Assembly: GCF_003111685.1 (NCBI RefSeq)
Contig: NZ_CP022193.1
Span: 1-64,000, forward strand
DNA: 64,000 bases
Origin: Alloyangia pacifica
GTDB taxonomy: Bacteria > Pseudomonadota > Alphaproteobacteria > Rhodobacterales > Rhodobacteraceae
Reading direction: 5' to 3'
The notes below the pieces were generated by a model. That model searched no databases. It was given only the letters and a program-made list of their open reading frames with translations, and was not told the origin of the DNA. Numbering within the stretch: position 1 is the first letter of the stretch; the number at the start of each line of letters is the position of its first letter. Shown here piece by piece: positions 26,397 to 34,550 of the stretch. The position numbers and the translations under genes are program-made.

Positions 26397-26921
26397 ATGC
26401 AGATTCGCGACGCCGAGGATCGTGACCTCGCCGGGGTCACGGCGATTTACAACGACGCCGTCGCGCACACGACGGCGATTTGGAACGAAACCACGGTCGA
26501 TGTCGAGAACCGCCGCGCATGGCTCGCGGAGCGGCAGAAGGCCGGGTATCCGGTGCTGGTGGCCGTCTCGGACGAGGAGGTGCTTGGGTATGCCTCCTTT
26601 GGCGACTGGCGCGCCTGGGATGGCTACCGCCATACGGTCGAACATTCCATCTACGTCCGCGCAGGCCAGCGCGGGACGGGGATCGGCAAGGCGTTGATGG
26701 AGGCGCTGATCGGCCGCGCCCGTGTCGCCGGCAAGCACGTGATGGTCGCCGGTATCGAGGCTGGCAACCTGGGCTCGATCCGCTTGCACCAGAAGCTGGG
26801 CTTCGAACAGACCGGCCTCTTGAAGCAAGTGGGCACGAAATTCGATCGCTGGCTCGACCTCGCGTTCCTGCAGTTGACGCTCGACGCGCGCGAGGCCCCC
26901 GATCGGCAGGACGGCAAATAA
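26397..26921 (+). CDS. GNAT acetyltransferase, phosphinothricin acetyltransferase-like
   Basis: This 174-residue GNAT enzyme matches the phosphinothricin/methionine sulfoximine acetyltransferase group. Features are IRDAEDRDLAGVTAIYNDAV at the start, GYASFGDWRAWDGYRHTVEHS in the middle, the acetyl-CoA loop QRGTGIGKALMEAL, and NLGSIRLHQKLGFE. Such enzymes N-acetylate amino acid analogues using acetyl-CoA. The stop codon is TAA in the string AAATAACG, and a transporter-like frame begins right there. That frame suggests an ancestral overlapping gene pair. Confidence 0.88.
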   Translation: MQIRDAEDRDLAGVTAIYNDAVAHTTAIWNETTVDVENRRAWLAERQKAGYPVLVAVSDEEVLGYASFGDWRAWDGYRHTVEHSIYVRAGQRGTGIGKALMEALIGRARVAGKHVMVAGIEAGNLGSIRLHQKLGFEQTGLLKQVGTKFDRWLDLAFLQLTLDAREAPDRQDGK

Positions 26922-27027
26922 CGCCAGGCATCACGCTGGGCCTTCTGGTTGCGGCCGGCGCGGCATTGGTGGTGCAAAACCTGCTGATGGCAAACATCAC
27001 CGGGGCGACGTCTTCTGTGTGCGCTAC
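26918..27027 (+). pseudogene. Remnant of a DMT/YdcZ-like transporter, start lost and cut by an IS
   Basis: The frame starting ATA at 26918 reads ITPGITLGLLVAAGAALVV, then QNLLMANITGATSSV, up to the IS end. This resembles the first helix of small DUF606/YdcZ-type DMT proteins, which often follow acetyltransferase genes. An ancestral ATGA overlap with the acetyltransferase stop would differ by one base (G to A at 26920), which would remove the start codon. No continuation is seen beyond the IS. Family assignment rests on one short helix. Confidence 0.45.
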
Positions 27028-28130
27028 TTGAAGCGCGACTCCCATTACCTGCGACGGTAGGGGCGCCGGCCGATTTCCTCCATCATCTTTTCGCGGAAGA
27101 CCTCGGCCGGGGTCCTCCAGCCGAGGCATTTGCGGGGCGTGTTGTTGAGCTGGTCGCAGAGTTGCTTCAGCTCGAGCTCCGTCATGGCAGCCACGTCACG
27201 CTGCCTTGGAAGCCAGCGGCGGAGCCGGCGGTTGGTGTTCTCGACTGTGCCTTTCTGCCAGGGCGAGGAGGGGTCGCAAAACCACGTCTGGGTTCCGAGC
27301 TGGGCCTGCAGGTGCGGCCATGACACGAACTCCGTGCCGCGGTCGAAGGTGATGGACCTGCGGCCCGCCACAGGCAGATCCCGCACCGCCTTCACGATCT
27401 TGGTCATGACCGGTTTCGTACGCCTGTTCGCGTTTTTCAGCAGCACGGTGAAGCGGCTGACACGTTCGACGAGAGAGGTCACGTTGGTCTGGCCAAGCGA
27501 TTGTTTGAACAGCATCAAATCGCCTTCCCAGTGACCGAATTCCCTGCGGTGTGCGACGTCGTCCGGGCGGAACAGGATACTGACATCACGGTCGAATTTT
27601 GGCGCGCGGCGCTTGCGGGCTCGGCGCGGACGGCGAGCCCTGCGGTGCTCGGGCAGGTACCACCAGAGCTCCTGCGCCATGCCTTCCGTCGAGTAGATGT
27701 ACCGGTAGATCGTCTCCTGGCAGACCCGGAGCGTCGCACCTTCGTGGATCAAGCGGTTGCCGATCTGCTCGGGGGTCCAGCCGTTCTTGATGCGCTCAAC
27801 GACCTGATTTCGAAGCTGCGGATGCCGGATCAGCTTGCGCTGGCGGGCGCGCCGATCGGTGGCCTGCCGATGCGCAGCGGCGCCATAGTAGCCATCATAG
27901 CCCGGCAGGCACTCATCGCTGAACCAGTTCCGCTTGATCTCGCGGTAAATGGTGGCTTTCGAGCGCTGCAGCACACGGGCCATCTCCCGAACAGGGACCT
28001 TTGCCAGCTTCCAGCGTTCGATCTGGACACGTTCCTTGACGCTCAGTTGCGCGTAAACCGCTCCCATGGCAGACTCTCTCCATTAGATAACCATCTGTTT
28101 TCTAATGGGAGTCGCACTTGAGGGTAGCGC
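27021..28130. mobile_element. IS30-family insertion sequence
   Basis: One transposase gene is bounded by imperfect inverted repeats. The left end is about 27021-27047 and the right end about 28103-28130; the inner 13 bases TAATGGGAGTCGC are identical in inverse orientation. The 1.1 kb size fits the family. The outermost GCGCTAC and GTAGCGC are also inverted, so they may be part of the repeats or a palindromic target. Target duplication cannot be resolved. The element looks intact. Confidence 0.85.
27045..28067 (-). CDS. IS30-family transposase
   Basis: This 340-residue transposase has an N-terminal helix-turn-helix (YAQLSVKERVQIERWKLAKV; MARVLQRSKATIYREIKRN) and a DDE catalytic core. The acidic residues lie in FGHWEGDLM, ITFDRGTEF and KGTVENTNRRLRRWLP, a typical IS30 set ending with NTPRKCLGWRTPAEVF. 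It cuts and joins the IS ends. The frame is complete, so the element may be active. Its lower-strand orientation opposes the interrupted gene. Confidence 0.95.
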   Translation of the reverse strand: MGAVYAQLSVKERVQIERWKLAKVPVREMARVLQRSKATIYREIKRNWFSDECLPGYDGYYGAAAHRQATDRRARQRKLIRHPQLRNQVVERIKNGWTPEQIGNRLIHEGATLRVCQETIYRYIYSTEGMAQELWWYLPEHRRARRPRRARKRRAPKFDRDVSILFRPDDVAHRREFGHWEGDLMLFKQSLGQTNVTSLVERVSRFTVLLKNANRRTKPVMTKIVKAVRDLPVAGRRSITFDRGTEFVSWPHLQAQLGTQTWFCDPSSPWQKGTVENTNRRLRRWLPRQRDVAAMTELELKQLCDQLNNTPRKCLGWRTPAEVFREKMMEEIGRRPYRRR

Positions 28131-28240
28131 GCACCCCTCGTTTTCTTGTCTGCGTATAATTGACATTATGTAATCACAATGAACCTTCGCTCTGGCCCGA
28201 GATGTCCTCTTTTGGTCGCGATCACCCGATATTACAGCCG

Positions 28241-28888
28241 TCAGGCCCGCACCTTCCGCGCCGAAAGAACCTCTTCCGCCGAAGGCGTCGCCAGGTCGAA
28301 GTAGTCCAGGGTGCCGGCGTATCCGTTCCCGCCCATGCGCCCGATCGCGTCGAGCTTTTCATGGTTGGAGTAGTAGGTCCCGAGGTCGATCACGTCCTCG
28401 CGCACATGCGCCATCACGATCTGTCCCAGGATGATTTCCCGGGCCGAGCTGACCTCGATCCCAAGGTAGCGGCGGCACTCGAAAGCGACCGGCGCCTCGG
28501 CGATCCGCGGGCAGGCAACCTTCTCGCCGGGAACGGCGGTGAGCCCGGCCATCTCGAGCTCGTCGACCTCGGGGCCGAAGGCGGCGGCGGTCACAGACAT
28601 CGTCCCGGCGTTGGCGCGATCAACGATGTTCACGGTAAAGCACTCGGTCATCCGGATGTTGTAGGCCGTGTCCTTGAAGCTGCGGTCCGGCTTGTTCTCG
28701 ACGCCGAGGGCGAGGATGGGCGGGTCAGCCGACAAGCAGTTGAAGAACGAATAGGGCGCCGCATTGACCACCCCCTCGGGCGAGACCGTCGTGACCCAGG
28801 CAATCGGGCGCGGCACGATCGTGCCGATCATGACCTTGTAGGCTTCGCGCGGCGTCAGGTCCGCGAAGTTCAGCGCGTGGTGGGTCAC
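28241..28888 (-). CDS. Flavin reductase-like FMN-binding protein
   Basis: This 215-residue split-barrel protein of the flavin reductase/flavoredoxin family has GTIVPRPIAWVTTVSPEGVV, then NAAPYSFFNCLSADPPIL and TAYNIRMTECFTVNIV. Such proteins use NAD(P)H to reduce FMN for a partner monooxygenase or transfer electrons. No monooxygenase gene lies nearby, so the partner is unknown. Its ATG overlaps the stop of the GntR gene (ATGA), so the two are co-translated. It is divergent from the ABC importer operon that starts at 29735. Confidence 0.85.
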   Translation of the reverse strand: MTHHALNFADLTPREAYKVMIGTIVPRPIAWVTTVSPEGVVNAAPYSFFNCLSADPPILALGVENKPDRSFKDTAYNIRMTECFTVNIVDRANAGTMSVTAAAFGPEVDELEMAGLTAVPGEKVACPRIAEAPVAFECRRYLGIEVSSAREIILGQIVMAHVREDVIDLGTYYSNHEKLDAIGRMGGNGYAGTLDYFDLATPSAEEVLSARKVRA

Positions 28889-29571
28889 GTCGCCAGCTCC
28901 TTTCCGTAGCGGGACAGGATCGATGAGATGCTGTCCGGTTTTTGTTCAAGCTCGGCGCGCCCGGCGACGGCACCAAGGTGATGATCCATGATCTGCGTTG
29001 CGCGCTCGGCATCCCCCGCGCGGATCGCCTCGATGATCTGCGAATGTTCATCCACCGCGCAGTCCGAGGAGTGCGACTTGGCGTACATCGCCATGATCAG
29101 CGAACAGCGCAGCACCACCTCGCCGACGTAGCGCGACAGGACGGCGTTGCCGGTCAGCTCGGCCAGCAGCGTGTGGAACTCGCCGGCGAGACGGATCGAG
29201 ACCGGCCCGTCCTTGCCGCGCACGCTCTCCTCGAGGCGCACATGCGCCTCGAGCTGGTCGAAGCCGCTCGAGGGAATGCGCTCGACGAGGATGCGGATGA
29301 CCTCGGCTTCAAGGGCGCGCCGGACCTCGAATATCTGCTTGGCCTCATCCAGCGAGGGCTCGGCGACAAAGGCGCCACGGTTGCGTCGCGTGACCACCAG
29401 CCCCTCGTTCTCGAGCCGCACCAAAGCGTGGCGCACGATGGTCCGGCTCACGCCGAACTGCTCGCCCACCGTGTCCTCGGGAAGGCGCATTCCCGGCTTC
29501 AGGGCCTGCTCGATGATGGCGCGCTTGAGCAGCGTGTGCACCGCATCGGTGAGTGTCGTTTTTTCGGTCAT
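28885..29571 (-). CDS. GntR-family regulator (FadR/FCD subgroup)
   Basis: This 228-residue regulator has a winged helix (MRLPEDTVGEQFGVSRTIVR, HALVRLENEGLVVT) and an FCD domain from about residue 80 (IFEVRRALEAEVIRILVE; DEHSQIIEAIRAGDAERATQ). The start is the ATG at 29571; the longer open frame upstream has no family pattern. It is divergent from the binding-protein gene and has matching inverted sites between. It probably represses both the importer operon and its own operon with the flavin reductase. Confidence 0.88.
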   Translation of the reverse strand: MTEKTTLTDAVHTLLKRAIIEQALKPGMRLPEDTVGEQFGVSRTIVRHALVRLENEGLVVTRRNRGAFVAEPSLDEAKQIFEVRRALEAEVIRILVERIPSSGFDQLEAHVRLEESVRGKDGPVSIRLAGEFHTLLAELTGNAVLSRYVGEVVLRCSLIMAMYAKSHSSDCAVDEHSQIIEAIRAGDAERATQIMDHHLGAVAGRAELEQKPDSISSILSRYGKELAT

Positions 29572-29610
29572 GGCTCGCAGCCTTGTCGCATTCCTTTGCA
29601 CTCCAGTAGC

Positions 29611-29694
29611 GTATCCAGCTGATCTCGTCAATTGGATACAATTTTCTTGCAATGCGCTACTCGATGCGCCATCTATCACACATCGTATCCAATT
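29611..29694. promoter_or_regulatory. GntR operator set in the divergent promoter
   Basis: AATTGGATAC at 29630-29639 and its exact reverse complement GTATCCAATT at 29685-29694 form an inverted pair. A third half-site GTATCC is at 29611-29616. They lie between the gntR start (29571) and the binding-protein start (29735), and they resemble the layout at 17955-18045. Confidence 0.6.
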
Positions 29695-29734
29695 TGATCG
29701 ATTCCCAAATACAATCACCAACAGGGACGGGACC

Positions 29735-31312
29735 ATGACTTTCAGACAGATTCTGCTTGCCTCGGCGGCGCTCGCCACCCTCACAGGAGCAGCGCAGGCC
29801 GAGAACGTGCTCAAGTGGGGCGCCAACCGGGACATCGGATCGCTCGATCCCTATTCCTATGGCGACAGTTTCACCATCAACGTGCTGAACCATGTCTACG
29901 AGGGGCTGGTGCGCTACAATGCCGATCTCAAGATCGAGCCCGCCTTGGCGACCAGCTGGGAAATCCTTGACGACAAGGTGACCTGGCGCTTCAAGCTGCG
30001 CGAGGGGGTGACCTTCCACAATGGCAACCCCTTCACAGCCGAGGACGTGGTTGCCTCGCTGCAGCGGGTCAGCCATGAAACCTCGCCGTTGAAGGGCAAC
30101 CTTCCGGCCTATGTCTCGTCGGAGGCAGTCGATGATTTGACCGTCGACATCACGCTCAACGACACCTACCCGCTTCTGCTCAACGATCTGACCAACATCC
30201 ATATTTTCGACAAGGAATGGATGGTTGAGCACGACTCGCTGCTGCCCACCGACATCGGCTCGGGCACCGAGGGCTACGCCACCTACAATGCCAACGGCAC
30301 CGGCCCCTTCAGGGTCGAGAGCCGTCAGCCCGACGCCAAGACCGTGTTCGTTGCGAACGCCGACTGGTGGGACGAGCCGCAGCACAATCTCGACCGGATC
30401 GAGCTGACCCCGGTGACCTCGGCCGCGACCCGCGTCGCGGCGTTGCTTTCGGGCGAGATCAACTTCACCAATGACGCGCCGGTGCAGGACCTTCCTCGGC
30501 TCGCCGCTGCGCCCAATGTCGAGGTTCTCGAAGGCGTCGACCTGCGCACCGTGATGATCGGCTTTCCCTTCCGCGACACGCTGGTCTCGGGTGAGCCCAA
30601 CCCCTTCAAGGAAAAATCCGTGCGCGAGGCGCTTTACAAGGCGATCGACCTCGACCTGATCCAGAGCAGGGTGATGCGCGGGAAATCCCGCACCGCCGGC
30701 GCGACTGTGGCACCGCCGATCCCCGGCTACTCGGAAGAACTGGATACAGTTCTCGGATACGATCCCGATGCCGCGAAGGCGCTTTTGGCCGAGGCCGGCG
30801 TGCCAGAGGGGCTGCAGTTCGAGTTCAATTGTCTCGCCGACGGTCTGGTGAACGAAGAGCAGTTCTGCCAGGCCATCGCCTCGATGTGGTCGCGCATCGG
30901 GCTCGCGCCCAAGCTCGACGTGGCGCCGCGTGCGGTGCAGACCCCGAAGCGGACCAACGGCCAGACCGACATCTACACGCTAGGCTGGGCCACATTGCCG
31001 ATGCTCGACGCCTATTCACCGCTGCTGCAGATCTTCCACAGCAAGGTGGGCAATTCCGGCGTCTTCAACTGGGGCGGCTGGTCCTACCCCGAACTCGACG
31101 CGCTGATCGACGCAGCGGGCAGCGAGCTCGACACCGACACCCGCCTGTCGCTCGAGACCGAGGCCCTGAAGTTCGTCAAGGACGAGATGATCATGATCCC
31201 GCTGCACCAGCAGCCCATGGCCTGGGCGGTGACCGACGAGGTCAGCGAGATGCCGCTCTTCCCCGACAACAAGCCGCGGCTGTGGTTCGTGCAGGTCGGT
31301 CAGGGCAGCTGA
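29735..31312 (+). CDS. Peptide/nickel-type ABC transporter substrate-binding protein (SBP family 5)
   Basis: This 525-residue periplasmic protein has a signal peptide (TFRQILLASAALATLTGAAQA) and SBP family 5 features. These are GSLDPYSYGDSFTINVLNHVYEGL near the start (read in parts), TWRFKLREGVTFHNGNPFTAEDVV, and NGTGPFRVES. The ATG at 29735 follows AGGGACGG. Family members carry peptides, opines or other amines. It is the first gene of an operon with two permeases, two ATPases, two amidohydrolases and a deaminase, so the ligand is probably the substrate of those enzymes. Confidence 0.92.
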   Translation: MTFRQILLASAALATLTGAAQAENVLKWGANRDIGSLDPYSYGDSFTINVLNHVYEGLVRYNADLKIEPALATSWEILDDKVTWRFKLREGVTFHNGNPFTAEDVVASLQRVSHETSPLKGNLPAYVSSEAVDDLTVDITLNDTYPLLLNDLTNIHIFDKEWMVEHDSLLPTDIGSGTEGYATYNANGTGPFRVESRQPDAKTVFVANADWWDEPQHNLDRIELTPVTSAATRVAALLSGEINFTNDAPVQDLPRLAAAPNVEVLEGVDLRTVMIGFPFRDTLVSGEPNPFKEKSVREALYKAIDLDLIQSRVMRGKSRTAGATVAPPIPGYSEELDTVLGYDPDAAKALLAEAGVPEGLQFEFNCLADGLVNEEQFCQAIASMWSRIGLAPKLDVAPRAVQTPKRTNGQTDIYTLGWATLPMLDAYSPLLQIFHSKVGNSGVFNWGGWSYPELDALIDAAGSELDTDTRLSLETEALKFVKDEMIMIPLHQQPMAWAVTDEVSEMPLFPDNKPRLWFVQVGQGS

Positions 31313-31319
31313 GGCAGGC

Positions 31320-31343
31320 GCGCGGGGGCCATCGCCCCCGCGC
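31320..31343 (+). terminator. Hairpin after the binding-protein gene
   Basis: GCGCGGGGGC at 31320-31329 and GCCCCCGCGC at 31334-31343 form a ten-base-pair stem with a four-base loop, eight bases after the stop. No T-run follows. It probably raises the binding-protein message relative to the downstream permeases. Confidence 0.65.
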
Positions 31344-31406
31344 CCTCCCCTTCGAGACAGGATGACAGCCGGTGGGTCCGTCCCGCCCGCAAGACAGGAG
31401 TGAGCC

Positions 31407-32399
31407 ATGCTCGCCTTTCTCATCAAGCGCACGGCCAACGCGGCCTTCGTGATGCTCGCCGTCGCGCTGCTGGCCTTCGTGATCTTCCGCTTTTTCGGCG
31501 ATCCCGTCGAGATGATGGTCAACGAGCAGGCAACGCAGGCCGATCGCGTGGAGCTGCGCGAGCGACTGGGGCTGAACGATGGTTTCCTCACCCAGTACAC
31601 GCGTTTCGTCACCCATGCGGCGCAGGGCGATTTCGGCATCTCCTACCGCAACCAGCAGGACGTCATGGTGCTGATCGGCGAGCGCTTCCCGGCGACCTTC
31701 GAGCTGGTGCTGGTGGCCACGGTGATCTCGCTGGTGGTCGGCATCCCGCTCGGGGTGATCACTGCCGTGCACCGCAATTCGCGGCTGGCGAACGCGCTGC
31801 AGCTGGGCTCGATCGTCGGCGTCTCTCTGCCGAGCTTCGTGGTCGGCATCCTGCTGATCCTCGGCTTCTCGGTCAGCCTCGGCTGGCTGCCCGCCTTTGG
31901 GCGCGGCGAGACCGTGGACATCGGCTGGTGGTCGACCGGTCTTCTGACCCCTTCGGGCCGCGCGGCCCTGGTGCTGCCGGCGCTCTCGCTCTCGACCTTC
32001 CAGATCACCCTGGTGATGCGGCTGGTGCGCGCCGAGATGCTCGAGACCCTGCGCAGCGACTACGTGAAGTTCGCGCGCGCGCGCGGCGTGCCGAAACGCC
32101 GGGTGCACTGGGTCCACGCGCTGCGCAACTGCCTGATGCCGGTGATCACCCTCACCGGCATGCAGATCGGCAACCTTATCGCCTTCGCGCTGGTCACCGA
32201 AACGGTGTTTCAATGGCCCGGCATGGGGCTGCTCTTCATCCAGGCGGTGACCTTCGTCGATATCCCGGTTATGGCCGCTTACCTGATGCTCGTTTCCTTC
32301 ATCTTCGTGCTGCTCAACACGCTGGTCGACGTGACCTATGCCTGGGTCGATCCCCGGTTGCGCGACGATGCTGCCAAAGCCGGAGGAGCCAATGGCTGA
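31407..32399 (+). CDS. Peptide-type ABC transporter permease (DppB type)
   Basis: This 330-residue permease has six predicted membrane helices and the DppB pattern. Its first helix is KRTANAAFVMLAVALLAFVI, followed by ELRERLGLN, and the coupling motif is DYVKFARARGVPKRRVHWVH. It pairs with the permease at 32392. The two genes overlap by eight bases. Confidence 0.92.
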   Translation: MLAFLIKRTANAAFVMLAVALLAFVIFRFFGDPVEMMVNEQATQADRVELRERLGLNDGFLTQYTRFVTHAAQGDFGISYRNQQDVMVLIGERFPATFELVLVATVISLVVGIPLGVITAVHRNSRLANALQLGSIVGVSLPSFVVGILLILGFSVSLGWLPAFGRGETVDIGWWSTGLLTPSGRAALVLPALSLSTFQITLVMRLVRAEMLETLRSDYVKFARARGVPKRRVHWVHALRNCLMPVITLTGMQIGNLIAFALVTETVFQWPGMGLLFIQAVTFVDIPVMAAYLMLVSFIFVLLNTLVDVTYAWVDPRLRDDAAKAGGANG

Positions 32400-33366
32400 A
32401 ATCTCTCCCATGACCGATACGCCGCAGGCCCCCGCCCAGACCGCCCTGCCCCGCCGAACGCGCATTGCGGCGCTGCGAGAGAGCGACCTGTGGTACTCCT
32501 TCCGCAGCCATCCCAGCGCAATCTTCGCGGCCTGCCTCCTGGCGCTGGTGGCGCTGAGCGCCCTGCTGGCGCCTCTCATCACCCCGCAGGATCCCTATGA
32601 CCTCGCCGCGCTCGAGCTGTGGAACGCCGAGATTCCGCCGATCTGGAACGCGCAGGGGCAATGGCCCTACGTCCTCGGCACCGACACGCAGGGCCGAGAC
32701 ATCCTCTCGGCGATCCTTTACGGCTCCCGGATCAGCCTCGTCATCGGGTTTGCTTCGGTGATGGCGGCGCTGGCGGTCGGGCTCTCCCTGGGACTGGTCG
32801 CGGGTTACTTCGGCGGCTGGGTCGACAATGTGATCATGCGGCTTGGTGACGTGCTGCTGTCGATGCCTTTCATCCTCATCGCCATCCTCATCACCGCCGT
32901 CGCGACCGCCGCGCTGCCGACGCACCTCAAAGATGTGCTTGCTGCCCCGATCCTCATCCTCGCCATCGCGGTGCCGTCCTGGGTGCAATACGCCCGCACC
33001 GTGCGCGCATCGGCGATGGTCGAGCGCAAGAAGGATTACGTCAGCGCGGCGCGGCTGATCCGGGTCAAGCCATGGCGGATCATGCTGCACCACATCCTGC
33101 CCAACTGCATGACCCCGATCCTCGTCGCGGCGACGCTGAACTTCGGGCTCGCGATCCTGTCAGAGGCGACGCTTTCCTTCCTCGGCGTCGGCATGCCGCC
33201 GGACCAGCCCAGCCTCGGCACGCTGATCCGTGTGGGGAACCAGTACCTTTTCTCCGGCCTGTGGTGGATCGTCGTGTTTCCCGCGATCCAGCTGTGCCTG
33301 ATCGTCCTGTCGGTCAATATGATCGGCGACTGGCTGCGCGACGCGCTCAACCCAAAACTGAGATGA
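32392..33366 (+). CDS. Peptide-type ABC transporter permease (DppC type)
   Basis: This 324-residue DppC-type permease has the N-terminal helix preceded by SDLWYSFRSHPSAIFAACLL. The loop GTDTQGRDILSAILYGSRIS is the family hallmark and DYVSAARLIRVKPWRIMLHH is the coupling motif. The ATG at 32392 follows GGAGGAG. It overlaps the preceding permease and the following amidohydrolase gene. Confidence 0.92.
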   Translation: MAEISPMTDTPQAPAQTALPRRTRIAALRESDLWYSFRSHPSAIFAACLLALVALSALLAPLITPQDPYDLAALELWNAEIPPIWNAQGQWPYVLGTDTQGRDILSAILYGSRISLVIGFASVMAALAVGLSLGLVAGYFGGWVDNVIMRLGDVLLSMPFILIAILITAVATAALPTHLKDVLAAPILILAIAVPSWVQYARTVRASAMVERKKDYVSAARLIRVKPWRIMLHHILPNCMTPILVAATLNFGLAILSEATLSFLGVGMPPDQPSLGTLIRVGNQYLFSGLWWIVVFPAIQLCLIVLSVNMIGDWLRDALNPKLR

Positions 33367-34550
33367 CCATGACTGCAAAGACCCTGAAGAACGTGCGCCC
33401 GATGGGTGCCCCCGCCACCGATCTGCACATCATGGAGGGCCGCTTTGTCGCCGCCGCGCCCGAGGGCGCCGAGGCGATCGACTGCGGCGGCCGCATCCTG
33501 ATCCCCGGGCTGGTCGAGGCGCACACCCATCTCGACAAGTCGCTGCTCGGTCTGCCGTGGTACCGCAACGAGGTCGGCCCTCGGCTGATCGACAAGATCG
33601 ACAACGAGCGAGAAGTCAAAGTCTCCCTCGGGCTCGATCCGCAGGTGCAGAGCGAGCGGCAGGCGATCCTGTCGATCGGCCACGGCACCACCCACATCCG
33701 CAGCCACGTCGACGTCGACACCCACCACGGGCTGCGCGGCATCGAGGGCGTCATGGCGACGCGCGAGAAGCTTGCGGGCTACGTCGACATCGAGATCGTG
33801 GCCTTCCCGCAGTCCTCTATGATGCCGCGCCCGGGTACGGTCGAGCTGATGGACGAGGCGCTGGCGCTCGGCGCGGACGTGGTCGGCGGCATTGATCCCT
33901 GCGGCATCGAGCGCGATCCCAAGGGGCATCTGGACGCGGTGTTCCGGCTCGCCGAGAAGCACAGCAAGCCGATCGACATCCACCTGCATGAGCGTGACCT
34001 GATGGGCGGCTTCTCGATGGAAGAGATCATCGCCCGGACCCGTGCCCACGGGATGCAGGGCAAGGTCACCGTCAGCCACGCCTTCTGCCTCGGCATGAGT
34101 GACCGCGCCTATGTTGCGTCGCTGCACGAGCAGCTTGCCGAAGAGCGCATCCACATCATCACCACCGCCCCGGCTTCGGCGCCGGTGCCGCTGGTCAAGG
34201 AGCTGAAGGCGGCGGGCATCCTGACCGGTGCGGGCTCGGACGGCATCCGCGACACCTGGGGGCCCTATGGGAACGCCGACATGCTCGAACGGGCGATGTT
34301 CGTCGGGCTGCGCAACAACCTGCGCCGCGACGACGAGGTCGAACTGGCGCTGGACATTTGCACCCGTGGCGGCGCCGCGATCATGGAGGTCGAGGGCTAC
34401 GGGCTGGAGATCGGCGACCATGCCGACGCCGTGCTGGTCGAGGGCGAGACCCTGGCCGAGGCGGTGGCATTGCGCGCACCCCGGGCGCTCGTGCTCAAGC
34501 GCGGTAGGGTGGTCGCGCGAGACGGCAAACCCATGATCGACGCGCCATGA
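33363..34550 (+). CDS. Cytosine deaminase-like amidohydrolase (CodA type)
   Basis: This 395-residue TIM-barrel amidohydrolase resembles CodA. It has the first metal motif HTHLDKSL, then THIRSHVDVDT, IVAFPQSSMM and GADVVGGIDP. The third-strand ligand region is DIHLHERD, then TVSHAFCLG, and the final aspartate motif is GAGSDGIRDTWGPYGNADML. All expected metal ligands are present. CodA-like enzymes deaminate cytosine, isocytosine, creatinine-like or other ring amidines. The ATG at 33363 overlaps the permease stop (ATGA); an ATG at 33369 is also possible. It is embedded in the importer operon, so it should act on the imported compound. Confidence 0.85.
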   Translation: MTMTAKTLKNVRPMGAPATDLHIMEGRFVAAAPEGAEAIDCGGRILIPGLVEAHTHLDKSLLGLPWYRNEVGPRLIDKIDNEREVKVSLGLDPQVQSERQAILSIGHGTTHIRSHVDVDTHHGLRGIEGVMATREKLAGYVDIEIVAFPQSSMMPRPGTVELMDEALALGADVVGGIDPCGIERDPKGHLDAVFRLAEKHSKPIDIHLHERDLMGGFSMEEIIARTRAHGMQGKVTVSHAFCLGMSDRAYVASLHEQLAEERIHIITTAPASAPVPLVKELKAAGILTGAGSDGIRDTWGPYGNADMLERAMFVGLRNNLRRDDEVELALDICTRGGAAIMEVEGYGLEIGDHADAVLVEGETLAEAVALRAPRALVLKRGRVVARDGKPMIDAP

